Positions 47,939-59,494 of a stretch of 64,000 bases of DNA are shown here, in pieces. A program made the translations under genes and the position numbers. Each line of letters begins with the position of its first letter. The stretch's first letter is position 1. The notes beneath the pieces were generated by a model. The model saw only the letters and a list, made by a program, of their open reading frames with translations, was not told where the DNA came from and ran no database searches. Origin of the DNA: Balanoglossus misakiensis (Eukaryota; Hemichordata); contig CM082590.2 in NCBI GenBank assembly GCA_040954595.2, positions 4,526,001 through 4,590,000 on the forward strand, read 5' to 3'.

Positions 47939-50900
47939 CTATTGTTTACTTGCCAGCTCACGAAAGTGAGTTTCACAAACCCAAATGACACCTGTGCCAT
48001 ATGCTATTGGCTGAAGGCCTCCAAACTGTCCATCTTCATCAGCTTTACCGAGAAAGCGTTGGAAATCTCTGCGGTGTAGTGATGATTTCATCTTTTCTAA
48101 CTCCTCCATGGACTTTTGTAGTGGCTCACTGGATATATCATTCAATTCTGGATGCCTGCTTCCAAAATCATCCAAGAATTCTGACAGTAAGTTACCTGCT
48201 TTCCCAGCGATTGCTGGAACTGCTTTTGCTGCTGCAGCAGCAGTACCGGTTGGATCTGGAATAAACTTCAACAAACCACCTGCTGCCTCGATGAACTTCA
48301 GAATTCTACAGATATGTGGGCCATACTTCTTGAGAAACCCATTCACATTTCTAACTCGATAGCCCGGGGAATCAATGAAATGCAACTGTTGTGGGTTTTC
48401 ACAAAGCAAGTGGACAGCATAACCATCAGAGAAGTGGGAAAACACATACTGTGTCAGTTGTCCCACAACTGATAGGCTGCCTGTGTTAACCGACAGCATA
48501 ACAAAGTGACTTGGGCACAACAAGTCTCTGGACGTGTCAAGTTTAGACTGGGTAGACTCTAGTCTTTCTACACCACGCCACCGTAGTAGGTCTAATCTGC
48601 TGTCAAATGTGTGACTCTGGAATGTGGGGATGGAGCACATTAGACTGTTTCCTAACTGTTCCATGTTCCCAATCTCAGGTTCACGCTGAACAATACAGTG
48701 TGGGCATGATAGTGACTCTGGTACCTTCATATCAACATTCATGTACTGAGGGGTGTTGAGAACATCCTTCATGATGCCTTGGAGTTGTTGCAGGAGGCAA
48801 CAAGTCTGTGGTCCCCTAACACTGACAAGGATACTGTTGCTATGGTAAAGCAACTCAAAACGCACATGGTGCCCGGCATCGACGCTTTCATCAAAATTAC
48901 CTGACCTGACACATTCATCACATGGTTCCAACCTTACATTGCAAAGAAACACAATGTTATTTCGTGTGTATGTGGGGTGAATTGGTTTCGGAAAGGTGGC
49001 ACTGCTGTTCACTGCTACTATTAGATCACAGAAAAAAAGCGGAGGTAGAAACCCAAATCGAAAATGGTGACTAGCCTGTCTGTCTTTGGGATACGGGTAC
49101 CACGCATTCTGTGATGGCTGGCCAACAGGTAACTTACAAGGAAACAGGTAACCCTTCTTAGAGTCCACTGATGTTTGCTCTTCGCCAAATGCAAAACAAA
49201 TACGCAATGATGTAAAGACATCTAAAAGTGAGCCACGATATTCACTTTCGATGTCTGCCCAGGCTTTTACCATGTTCTCCATTGACAGTATGCCATTGTT
49301 ATCAATGAATTCCCCAGACCCATCTTCCCTTGCATAAGATATCAGTGTCTTCAATTTATTAGCCAGCCAATGAGGATTGAGCACTACGAGCACTTGCAGA
49401 CCATTGTCACCAATAGTAGATCTAGATGGATCAACCACTATGTCACCCTGACTACACAGAAAACTGGTTGCATTATCTAATGCCACACCCTTTTCAATTC
49501 CAATGTTACCAGCAATCTCCTGGTATTCCTTGAAGGTCATTACTGGGTGTGGACGTTTCAGTTGTTCTGATTTTAAGTTCTCTCGCAAGAGATTCCACTT
49601 TTCGGGGATTTCTGGGTTTGTTGATTCCAAAAGAATATCACAAACCTTTGTTAGTGCATTTTGCAACTGTACAATGCTCTTATTCCCCCTGTAGAATATC
49701 CAATTTGGGAATTTTTCTGTGCTGCAAACCTCAAAATATCCAATAATATGTGGACAAGAAGTCAGAGCTCTTCCTTCTGAAGGAGGCATTTGACTTTCAT
49801 CAACCAATTCCTGATCACCATCAATACTCACATATCCACCTAATCCCTTAAACATACTCTTTCTTTTCAGCACATCTTGGTTCTGACACACTAAGCAATC
49901 TTTGCGCATATTTTGCCAGTAGTACTTGCGATGTGTGTCTCTCATTTCAACAAGTGTATTATGAACTGTCTGCCAAATCAAGTCAAGTACAGCCCTGTTT
50001 AACATTGGCGCATCAGCATGGGTACCTACCAGAATAACTGGCGAATTTGGAGCATATGCAAACACGGTCTGCAACCACAATTTCACTCTCCCCATTTGAT
50101 GTGAAGATGACACCTTGTTCGTTGTTGAACTAATGGCAAATTTGCTGAGGTCAAAGGTGACCAAAAAGACACTGTCATCTGTAATAAACAGTGAATGTGA
50201 TTCCAGAAAATCTACATCCCCAGCAAAATCAAACACGGTCAACTTTATATCTCTCTCTTTGAGATTTATTTCCGAGATGTCTATGCCATCAGTTTTCTGC
50301 ACGTCTGATAATTCACCCTTCAATGCTTGCACTAGAGTTGTTTTTCCTACACGTTCATGACCAACGAGAACTACCTTGACATTCCTGTTAGGCAACGTCT
50401 TTGTGTTCAGAAATTCCTTCAGATAAGACAAGACAGCTTCCTTACCACCCCTTAAAATATCACGTGGTATGTTAATGGATGGATTTCCTTCTATGCTGAT
50501 GTATCTACAATCAACAAGTTTGCTCAACGATGGTGGTATTCTCTTAATTGAATTGTTACTCACATCCAATGTTGATAAACCAGGAATTGAACCGATGTCC
50601 TCCTGCAGATCAGTCAAACCATTGTTATTTAAGAACAACTGTTTAACACTCCCACAGGCTACGTGTAATTTGTTTACTTTCATATTGTCTGCTTGAGGAG
50701 ATCTTTTCATTTGGAGGGTACAGTAACTTACATTCAGTATTTCAAATGACCCAGGATGTTGGATAGACCATGGTACAGGGATGTTAGTATCAATGCAGGT
50801 GAAATACCTAGCTGAGGGCAAAAGCCAACCAGCCACTTTCTCGGGATCAAAAGACTTAACACTGATTAAAGTGAGACTTTCCGATACCTTTATGTTTCTT

Positions 50901-51142
50901 ATCGCCTTGATGTCGACATTACATAACACTAATGAACTTAATTCTCTAGTCTTCATAAGTACATCTAACCTTGATAACGCTTTGCTGTCACCAACTACAA
51001 TTGCCTTTACTTTCTCGCCACTGTTGTAAACGGCTCTCAACTTCTCACCCAAAGTGTCATCTGACAAGTCGAGGACTTCATGCGTCAAATCGGAATTTTC
51101 AAATGTGATTAGTTCCATCTTTCCAGCTTTGAGTAACGCTTT
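47939..51142 (-). CDS. Gene B coding exon 4: single large LRR-Roc-COR exon, stop
   Basis: The exon has 3204 bases including the stop TAG at 47941-47939 and covers residues 54-1120. The open frame continues upstream to an ATG at 51208, but a TTTTTTCCAG acceptor ends at 51143, and joining there continues the ankyrin helix as KFK-KALLKAGK, so the splice form is preferred. The LRR core reads LFLNNNGLTDL and LSTLDVSNNSIKRIP. The Roc P-loop lies at about 50339-50362. In the COR part, VLNPHWL matches the PQWL signature. The complete absence of introns in 3.2 kb contrasts with the many exons of gene A. Confidence 0.92.
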   Translation of the reverse strand, partial: KALLKAGKMELITFENSDLTHEVLDLSDDTLGEKLRAVYNSGEKVKAIVVGDSKALSRLDVLMKTRELSSLVLCNVDIKAIRNIKVSESLTLISVKSFDPEKVAGWLLPSARYFTCIDTNIPVPWSIQHPGSFEILNVSYCTLQMKRSPQADNMKVNKLHVACGSVKQLFLNNNGLTDLQEDIGSIPGLSTLDVSNNSIKRIPPSLSKLVDCRYISIEGNPSINIPRDILRGGKEAVLSYLKEFLNTKTLPNRNVKVVLVGHERVGKTTLVQALKGELSDVQKTDGIDISEINLKERDIKLTVFDFAGDVDFLESHSLFITDDSVFLVTFDLSKFAISSTTNKVSSSHQMGRVKLWLQTVFAYAPNSPVILVGTHADAPMLNRAVLDLIWQTVHNTLVEMRDTHRKYYWQNMRKDCLVCQNQDVLKRKSMFKGLGGYVSIDGDQELVDESQMPPSEGRALTSCPHIIGYFEVCSTEKFPNWIFYRGNKSIVQLQNALTKVCDILLESTNPEIPEKWNLLRENLKSEQLKRPHPVMTFKEYQEIAGNIGIEKGVALDNATSFLCSQGDIVVDPSRSTIGDNGLQVLVVLNPHWLANKLKTLISYAREDGSGEFIDNNGILSMENMVKAWADIESEYRGSLLDVFTSLRICFAFGEEQTSVDSKKGYLFPCKLPVGQPSQNAWYPYPKDRQASHHFRFGFLPPLFFCDLIVAVNSSATFPKPIHPTYTRNNIVFLCNVRLEPCDECVRSGNFDESVDAGHHVRFELLYHSNSILVSVRGPQTCCLLQQLQGIMKDVLNTPQYMNVDMKVPESLSCPHCIVQREPEIGNMEQLGNSLMCSIPTFQSHTFDSRLDLLRWRGVERLESTQSKLDTSRDLLCPSHFVMLSVNTGSLSVVGQLTQYVFSHFSDGYAVHLLCENPQQLHFIDSPGYRVRNVNGFLKKYGPHICRILKFIEAAGGLLKFIPDPTGTAAAAAKAVPAIAGKAGNLLSEFLDDFGSRHPELNDISSEPLQKSMEELEKMKSSLHRRDFQRFLGKADEDGQFGGLQPIAYGTGVIWVCETHFRELASKQ

Positions 51143-54100
51143 CTGGAAAAAAGACCACAATCGATAAATCCCTTCAGTATCTAACACATAAAGAACAGTA
51201 CACGACACATTGATGATTCATTAATACGTTCTTCGCGGAGTAAATAAGACGTAGTTTCTCTTTCTGGATACGTGTACTCGTGCAATCATTCTTTTGTCTG
51301 AAAAAAGAACGCATTCTATGAATCCAGTACAAAAACGACAGTTTGTACATACGATACATCAATTCATTTGTTAACATGTATGATTCAGACAGTCTTGTTA
51401 GACTCTTAAACAGTTACTATTCTTTAATTCACTTTATTTATTCCGTTGTTCTTCTGTAGTTTCTCTTTCTGGATAGGTGGACTAATAATCTTTCATGCAT
51501 AATGTGCATGCCCTATGCTCATTCATATGATATTGCTAGATTCTGATTGCCATACATATACCGCGACAATTGCTATTACTTCTTTACAGGGTACTGTGAT
51601 GAACTAAGATGTAGTCCCACTTTGTAGGTTTCTGCACTAACATTGTTGCATGTATTAGGTGTGAAAATCTAAATTCCTATATCTTACATGATACATGATG
51701 CTATAAGTAGGTTCATATTGCCATACTAGTACTGCAGAATTTTTTTCTGTGTGTGGAGATGTGGGGAAATTGTACTCATAGCATATCAACAGTACTGATA
51801 TATAAAATGGGAATTCACCTTGGTTGATAGTGATACACGGGAATATGACAGCAATGTCAACAGCATTGTCCCCTTTTTGTATAGCTATAGGTTGAAAGAA
51901 GAATACACATAGTTTATGATATATATCAATGTCTGAACCTCTTCTTTTGATAGTTATATAATTATATTTTTCATCTCAGGAAAGATGTGAACAAACCTAG
52001 CATAAATGTGTCTAAACATTTACAAGGAATTACCAATCCCTCAGAAGTGTGTTGACACAAATCGATCATTGCAGTGTATGAGTTAAGCATCAGAAAATCT
52101 GCATGGCCTGCTTTATTCTGCTTCATTCTGTTCGCGTGTGATTAATTGTACATTTGCTGTAAACAAAAGAGATATTATCGGATAAACAATGAAACATTAA
52201 CCATAATACTTTATATTTCATATTGTTTTATTTTTCTGAGACGTGTTGGCGGGACAGACTAAGCATCTTTTGGGTTTCTGTGTCTGAAATGTTGAAACTG
52301 ATGATGTGTTATGCATGTAATGAGAAGCGACCGTGCAAGTTGTGAGCGGCATTTTTATCCAGAGTAGGCTTTTTGAGCTTATTTAATTCCATTCAAGTTC
52401 CCAGCCTGTGAAGAAGCTTTAACTCCGACATTAGAACGTCTGTTGTACCAAGCATCATTTACTCAATGTGCGTTTACAAGCAATTACAAGGATTTGCGGT
52501 GATGTTCTGTCTTTGACCAAGTGTTTTGATCAAGGATATAACAAAACCACCACCATGTCTGGACTTGATAGATACATACCTTGAACTTTTCCACTGCGAA
52601 ATCCAAAGGGGTTCTGCCATCCTAAAATATAAGAAGCCATATAATAGTGTTTATCGCTTGTTTTTTTCTTGTTTGTCTGTCAGACCTACAGAAATGTTTA
52701 TCTGGACAGCTTGAAGTCGGTCAGTATGCAAGAGATTACCTTTAATGTTATAATACAAGAGGTATGAATAGAAGGCACAAAAACAAACAGTGCTTATGAA
52801 TTATAAGCACTGTTCGTTGTAAACTAGTCTTTCGCCTGCCAAAGCTCGCAAAATATTGTCTGTGTATGAATGCACTGGAAAGTAAAATGGCCGTGAGAGC
52901 GACCAACGTAACACCATGTTGCTTCTTGTCACAGTCTGGTTTATGTTTGTTAAAGCTGTAATAAAAGGATCATTCCCCACTGGCCAAAACTGTACACATG
53001 GTTTGAATGTCGAAGGCTATGTTGTCTACAACTTCAACGCCATTGAATGAAAACAAAACAAGAATAATTTCCACAAAGTCAGCCAGCATGTTGGGGAGCC
53101 AGAATAATCTTATGAACTCTCCCGGCAGATAACCATCCACCTGAAGTACCTGATAATATCAATCGAAAACTTGGTGATAAACGTAGGAACTTCGCGGATG
53201 TACGCGAAAAATTCAGGAATGACACACAATTCTTGCCTACGTGCGAAACTTAAACAGGAAGAGTCAGTTGTGTCCACAATGCAAATTATAAAGTCCCCCG
53301 GACCGCCATATTTTAAGCGAATTTCAGGCGAAATCGGGTGTACGGTGGTCACCGATTCCACTAAATGACAATAAATCACCAAACAAAACTATGTTTCAAC
53401 TCTCTTCGGAAACACATGGCCGACGACTGTTAATATATGAAATATACAACAAATGTAACGGATAGCCTCACACTTCACTGTGTAAAGCGCGCCAGGGATC
53501 TACTTCAGCGACTACATATAATACTCAGACGTCCATTCTACCTGACTTCACCGCTAGTGGCGCCCTGCAACAGCCACTTTTACTTTGGCGTCAGTCACTT
53601 GGAAGTGAAGTAATGCAGTTTTCATCAAGTCTTAATTGTTTTTAGGTCCCATTGGTTTATACCATGGGACCTTATGGGATCGGTTGTGTCTGTATGTATG
53701 TATGTATGTTTGTATGTCCGTCCACATCAAAAACTTGAAAACCGCTGTTTGGTGTGTAGATGCAGGTCAGGCTGTAGATGGGAGTTTGTTCAAATGAAGT
53801 TGCCATTGCCAAAAATATGCAAATTAGCTGGGAAAATGTGAAATTGGTCAAAACTCAAAAACTCAACAACCACTGGTCAGATTGATTTGAAAATTGGTAT
53901 GCATGTACCTTATGTCTACCTCAAACAATCCTGTATGTTTTGAGCTAATATTATCGATTTCCTATTTTTTATGCATTTTCTTTTGTATTTTTCCATGTTA
54001 TTGGTAAAAAGTCTTCATTTCTGAAAGTGATTGGCCTTCTTCTTTGAAGTTTGGTATGAAGCTTCCTTAAGGTTGTCTGAGTAACCATAGTTTAGTTCCA

Positions 54101-57100
54101 ATTGAGGCAAAATTTGCATATTTGTAATTTTGAGCAATTTTTTCCATTTTTGGTCATTTTTTTTCTTTAAAACTGCATGCCAGATTGCTTTGCAATTTGG
54201 TAGGCATGTTCGTAGGGGTAACCTAAGTAATATGTTGTAAAAAAATGTGATATTTGCATAAATGTGTTATCGGGGAAACTTTTGCAATTTTTGTCAAAAA
54301 TTGTTTTCTCTGAAACCGCTTGTCAGAAAAATAGCATTGAACTTTGGCAGGCATGTTCCTTGTAGTGATTGATGTAAGATATTGTAAAATTTTGGTGATA
54401 TTTGCATATTTGTGTTTTTGCCACTTTTGAACAAATATTTTCTGTAAAACTGCTTGTTGGATTGCTTTGGAATTTGTTTTTGTTTCTCTGATTGCTTTGA
54501 AATTTAGGATGTAATTTCATAACACATACATGTATATGTGCAACTTTTATTCAATTCTGATATCAGAAATATTCAAAATTTAGCGAGTGTTTGTACAGAC
54601 AATTTTTGGTCAATTTTTTTCCTAGCACCACTTGTAAGACTGCCATGACACATGACAGTTTCTTGGGAATGTTCCTTGTTAATTTTTTTTACATCCCATA
54701 TTTCTTTATGGTAAGATCATATCTGCTTGCAATGTCACCTGTAATTTTTATTCTGGTGTGTCACTGTTTCCGCATAATCCTCAAATGGGACCACAGTGTC
54801 CTTGACGCTATTTTTTAAAAAGCGTTTGTAGTATCCATTGAATGGAACTGAAATCCCATATGTCTGGTTCACTGAATTTAACAAAAAACATAAAGGGAAA
54901 ATTGTGGTCGCGCAAATAAGTGTGAAAGTGGATTTCACTAAACAAATTGAATTCGTCCTTCTAATAAACATAAGAAAGTTCCTTGTTGAATTTATGTGAA
55001 TAATCTGATTAAAATCAGGTGCAGAGTTAGGCGTTGTTTTTACCTGTGGTGATCATTTTGGCTGTTCTGTTCTCTGTCTTGGCCGTTCTCGGGTGGACGG
55101 CCCATATCCGAACAGAAAAGCCAAGAATAAGCCATAGTAAAGACACCGCCTAAATTTACATCCGATTTAACCAGATAGTTTTGTGACAATCTGAGACGGT
55201 CTCTAAGCTCATAATGGCACATAATGCATTGTGACACATGCAATCAATAGCTTCCTTCACAAATAAAGATATCGTCCAAATTGCAACTCTTCAGCCTGCA
55301 ATGACACAGATTCCACATATTCTTCGGGTCTCCACAAATGAAACATTTCAGCCAGGCCTTGTCACGACTCTGATATTCTCCCTGTATTCCCCCATAGACA
55401 AGCAGTATGTCCTTACTCTGGCATTGTTCTATGTCCATCGAGGTACAGTAACACTGCGCCAGTCATCTCCACACATGTGTGATTATTCACTCAAGTAATT
55501 TCTACAGCAAAGATATCCATCGAAGAGCCAGAGGAAATATATATTACAATCAATCAACTGCTGACCAACCCCAAAGATTCAAATCACACCTGAAGAATAC
55601 ACTTGTAATACAAACACCATAGACTAAAGAAATCCGCACTTTTCGTTTATAAGGGCAATCAACGACACTCTTTTCCATGACCATATTCACCTGAATTTCG
55701 GTCAACTTATGACGCGGGATTTTCTATCTCTATGTTGTGTCGCTTTGGGGGTTTTAATTTTTTTGTAAACAATTTCATTTTTAAGACATTTGCATCCATC
55801 TAGACTTGTCAACAACCGCGCCACAGACTGTTACTGGTCACAATATACAGATACTTGGACATTTCATCCAACACTATGTTCTTATTCGTTTCGGCTTCAA
55901 ATTTTTTTCTAACCTCAAATAGCTATAAGAGAAACACAAAGGAGGAAACAAGCTTTATTTCCTGACACATGTTTTCTATTTCAAATGCATTAAGCTTGTA
56001 TATAAAACACAGGAAAGGTTTGTGTTCTTCAATAAAGTCAAGGTCAAATCGTTTGCCGCTTCAGATTCGTTACCTGTGTGACTTGGTTGTACGTGTGAAA
56101 TGTTGAGTGAGGCAGTGCAAATACTTACGTAGTTCCTTCTATTGACATCGTATCCATCAGCTATCAACGATTGAATCCTTGCAACATCACCCTTCTCAAA
56201 GGCATCAATCAGATCCTATAACATTCAGTGAAACATACAATTGTTATTTTTTAAATAATCCTTTAAAAATAAAATTCTTCAGAATTTTAAGTGATCTTCG
56301 ATAATGAATAAACAAAATCACAAACACCATGAAGGTGACACCTAAACTGTTATATCACATTATGTAAACCATGTGCATCGATGATATGGTAATGTATTCT
56401 AATTACACATAAACGTATACGGCTTACACCAAAATATAGATACATGTACTGGAAAATGCCCGGATGAGCCCATGGACTCATGATACGGCAACAGTCTCAA
56501 GAAAATGGTGAAGAAATGAAATGAGAGTATCACCATGAACGTTTGAATGAATCTTTATTCAACCAGATATAATAAATAAATAAACAAATAATAAATAAAA
56601 TAAATAAATAAGTAAATACATAAATAAATAAGCAAACAGAGTCGAACATAAGGTAAGTGCTACACAATTGCAATTCGTCACAAATGTAAAACAAAAGAGT
56701 CTATATCTGGTTTGGACCATGGAAATAGTCCCGATGGACTAATCGAGTCCACGGCCCAGGAAACACAGTAATAAAATTACAAAATAATCACACAGTGTTG
56801 AGAAAAAGAAAACCTATATGACATAACAGAAAAGTTTTTACATATTTAATAAATATAATTTTAAAGCTCCTTGAAAGTTACATCTCAATTTTATTTGTTT
56901 GAGGTGATACGGTAATGAATTCCAGTGTTTGACTGCAGAAAAGACAATGTTATGTTGAGTAATACTAAGTCTAGCATTCGGTATTCGAAGATTGCCACAA
57001 CCAGATGATCGAGTAGAATAGGTATGGGTAAAGATTTCAAAATAGTTTGAGATGTTTGAACTGTGTGAGCAAGTTATTGTGTAGCTGTAGTAGTGTGTGG

Positions 57101-59236
57101 GTCGTGCGACAGCTTTGTATACCTGGTCGCTGATGTGCTTCCCAAGAAGCATTTTTGACTGTTTGATAGGGCTTGCATGATTTACATAAAAGAAACGTTA
57201 ACAAGTTTATGGTCAATTCCCTGTCCAGCTACTCTATTGTTATAGTCTACAGATTTGGGATGTCGTCCTGTTGGTCAGAACATGTAATCCACAACCGACG
57301 GTAAACAATGAACGTCACACCACGGCTGTCACTACACGGCCAAACGGATAACACTTGTTTCCGTTGTGATCAGCCACAAAGTCACGGTTGACGTAGACAA
57401 GCTGCTTTCTATCGGTTAGAATGTCTCATTTTTAAAGTAGTTAACCATATGCGCTTAGGGACTGGTCAGTTTCTTGGGCCTGTGGGGTGGATTCTATTTT
57501 GTGGATATCAAAAACTGACTGACCCGACTCCCTTATTGAACATAGAAAATGGGTGACCCCCGGTGACCCCCAATCACCCAATTCCAAAACAGGGTGACCT
57601 CTCCCATGACTCCATCCACCCCCCTTCCCCAGGCCGAAGAAACTGACCAGTCCCTTATTTCGAGATTGATATGCCATTATTCTTTGGAGTTGTGGATAAT
57701 TCATGCACGCGCACAATATCCCTTCACGGGGAAAATGTAATTTTTGTGTGAGTTTTGATCGCGAATAATAATACATAGTGCAGACATTGCTGAAAGGAAA
57801 CCATTCCATCGGTGAAATTCTGATCACAAAATACTGGAATTCCAACAAAACGAAAACAATGAACGACATTCCAGGATAACGACGACCGGCCCATAATGCA
57901 TTACAGAGCACAAGATGTCTGACTTGTAAATTTGAACAGATGAAGAACTTGCTGGTGTATAACACCCCCCCCCCCCCGTCTTGTACATGAATGCACAAGA
58001 CAATAAATCACACTGAAATGTGCTAGTACCTCAATAATTTTGTTTGCAGACAGCTGTTTATTAGCAATACAAGAATCGGTGCATGGTGTACCTTAATCTT
58101 ACGTTGAATTGGGATTAAAGCGTTCATTAGCAACTTCTTCACTATGGTATATTAGTGTCACGAGTTTTGGAACAATCATTCTGTGATGAAAATATTGTTT
58201 ATTGTCAGTAGATATCACAATCTCATGTTTACACACGCACCGATTTAATTTCATTTCTTTTGGGTTACAACAAATATGTCTTCTTGGAGAGAGAGTCGGT
58301 GTATAAACGTCGAGGGGATAAAATATCCATTGCTTTTTGTTCTTCCAAACTTAAGCGAGGGGTTTGGGGTCAAACGAAAACATTTGCATTTGACATGCCT
58401 CACTCACTTTATGCTTTATTTTCGTGAATTTACAATCAAAGTTCGATTGGTTCATTTTAAAAAGCTTACTCGTGGGTATGCACACATGTATCATCAACCT
58501 GTCGTGTCGTCTGACGGCAAAGGATACGGAGAAGATTGAGTCAGCTCATGCGGAATTAATAATTATCCACGACCCCTTATGACCAACACCATGCCTGCGT
58601 CACCTTGAATGAACTCATTTCGGGTCAAAGGTTATAATTTGATTTGGCGTCAATCTGACTGCCCCATATATAGACACATTGCCGGAATAGTTACAAAGTA
58701 ACACAGACATGGATTTCAATGGGTGTTTTATCTAAAGCTAGAACTCGCTCATAAAATTGTGTTTACTTAGGACTTGCTCAACCGGTAAAATTATTTTTGA
58801 AAAATATCGTTCAATGGAGACTTGGACTTGTGAATGGAAAACATTGTGATTAGTGTGACTTTTTTGTCAACTGGGTAATTGTTTATTTATGAATGCACTA
58901 TCTAGCAATACACACAGACACTAGAAGTTTCTATATTTTCCGTGTGTCGGGCAAGCTGACCCGTTGAAACATAAAAAACATATTAGGCACCGACTAGCGC
59001 CACAAGTCTTAACGAAACAGCCATATGTTTTGTGACCAAAATGTCTGGTTAAATTTACGTGCATGGGGTTGAAGGGAGAAATTTTGAACAACAGTCCTCA
59101 GTCCAAAAAAACAAACAAAATATAAACCACTCATAAACCACGTCACTGCCAGACATCGTTGCCTTTGGTGTGAAATGTCGGTTGCTACAGTTAAGAGTTC
59201 ACTTACCTCTGGATCCTTATATCCTCCAGAAGCCAT
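47939..59236 (-). CDS. Gene B: ankyrin-LRR-Roc-COR protein with Cys-containing C-terminal region
   Basis: Spliced CDS on the minus strand, exons 59207-59236, 56129-56215, 52580-52621 and 47939-51142; 3363 bases, 1120 residues, all introns phase 0. Joined residues 35-50 (NRRNY then DGRTPLDFAVE) read as an ordinary ankyrin junction, which supports the exon chain. Domains: one and a half ankyrin repeats (11-60), leucine-rich repeats about 218-276, Roc 310-440 (P-loop GHERVGKT at 314-321, DFAGD at 358-362, GTHAD at 426-430), COR about 565-755, then a region with CDEC (794-797) and CPHC (866-869), an Ala-rich stretch (about 1021-1033), a short charged helix and a WVCETH end. Family knowledge: MFHAS1/LRRK-like ROCO GTPases signal in the cytosol; the exact role here is unknown. 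Its 5' exons match gene A while the body does not, so it looks chimeric. Confidence 0.82.
51143..52579. other. Gene B intron 3
   Basis: 1.4 kb of AT-rich sequence between the half-ankyrin exon and the large exon. No element and no similarity to gene A was seen. Confidence 0.6.
52580..52621 (-). CDS. Gene B coding exon 3: half ankyrin repeat
   Basis: This is a 42-base phase 0-0 exon reading DGRTPLDFAVEKFK, framed by a TTTTAG acceptor and a GTATGT donor. It resembles gene A exon 7, but I see no intron similarity around it. Confidence 0.75.
52622..53639. other. Left part of gene B intron 2, unrelated to gene A
   Basis: I find no counterpart in gene A. Minus-strand open frame 53110-53382 (90 codons) has no recognised domain; an alternative first exon here cannot be excluded. 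Confidence 0.45.
53640..54813 (-). mobile_element. GGTCCCAT-family element, copy 3
   Basis: Opposite orientation: it starts TTTAGGTCCCATTGG with a (TATG)n run, and ends CCACAGTGTCCTTGACGC. The interior differs from copies 1 and 2: instead of the 240-base units it has diverged repeats of the form TTTGCATATTTGTG and CTGCTTGTCAGA. Its right edge is exactly where similarity to the gene A introns begins. Confidence 0.7.
56129..56215 (-). CDS. Gene B coding exon 2: ankyrin repeat 1
   Basis: The exon has 87 bases, phase 0-0, residues 11-39, beginning DLIDAFEKGDVARIQSLI and ending DVNRRNY. It is four codons shorter than gene A exon 2 at the 3' end, so the beta-hairpin tip is shorter. Acceptor TATAG, donor GTAAGT. 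Confidence 0.82.
56548..57053 (-). mobile_element. 5'-truncated non-LTR retrotransposon (3' end) in gene B intron 1
   Basis: On the minus strand the insert encodes a LINE-type C-terminal tail with HTYSTRSSGCGNLRIPNARL and AVKHWNSLPYHLKQI, followed by an untranslated region, an (ATTT)n stretch and AATAAAGATTCA. GTTTGAA at 56541-56547 and 57054-57060 is the likely target-site duplication. The gene A intron at about 25435-25460 lacks the insert. The tail resembles CR1/Jockey-like elements; the clade is not determined. Confidence 0.72.
56565..56640. repeat. (AAAT)n run
   Basis: ATAAATAAATAAACAAATAA and variants; it belongs to the 3' tail of the non-LTR insert at 56548-57053 read on the minus strand. 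Confidence 0.9.
59207..59236 (-). CDS. Gene B coding exon 1 (start exon)
   Basis: The exon reads MASGGYKDPE and has a GTAAGT donor. It is paralogous to gene A exon 1; 7 of 30 bases differ, although the surrounding sequence aligns closely. Confidence 0.78.
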
Positions 59237-59486
59237 GGTTACGTCATTGACATTGTGGTGGAATACTTTAAGAATCTGGATCAGTAGCACCGCTTTAAAG
59301 TTGAACAAGTCAGCTTCGTAAATGTTCTATAATGGCGTCGTCGCCTACCTGGTCAGGTGATGTTGACAACAAGTTGGGGAAAACCCCGATAAATAAGGAA
59401 GTACACTACAAAGTAAAATAATGACAAGAGTTGGGTCAAAGTTCATGATGCCATGAAAGTGTGGCATATCCACTTCAATACTGTGG

Positions 59487-59494
59487 TGACGTCA
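59487..59494. promoter_or_regulatory. Palindromic CRE (TGACGTCA) upstream of gene B
   Basis: This is the counterpart of the site upstream of gene A, about 250 bases before the gene B start codon, within the same 13-base core. Confidence 0.5.

Noticed and set aside
50140-50162. AGGTCAAAGGTGA in gene B exon 4 as a nuclear-receptor site
   Set aside because: It is coding sequence of the Roc strand VTFDLSKF and imperfect; chance match.
51143-51208. ATG at 51208 as the start of the gene B large exon
   Set aside because: A strong polypyrimidine tract and AG lie at 51143, and splicing there restores a continuous ankyrin helix with exon 3; the residues before it do not fit a domain. An alternative start is still possible.
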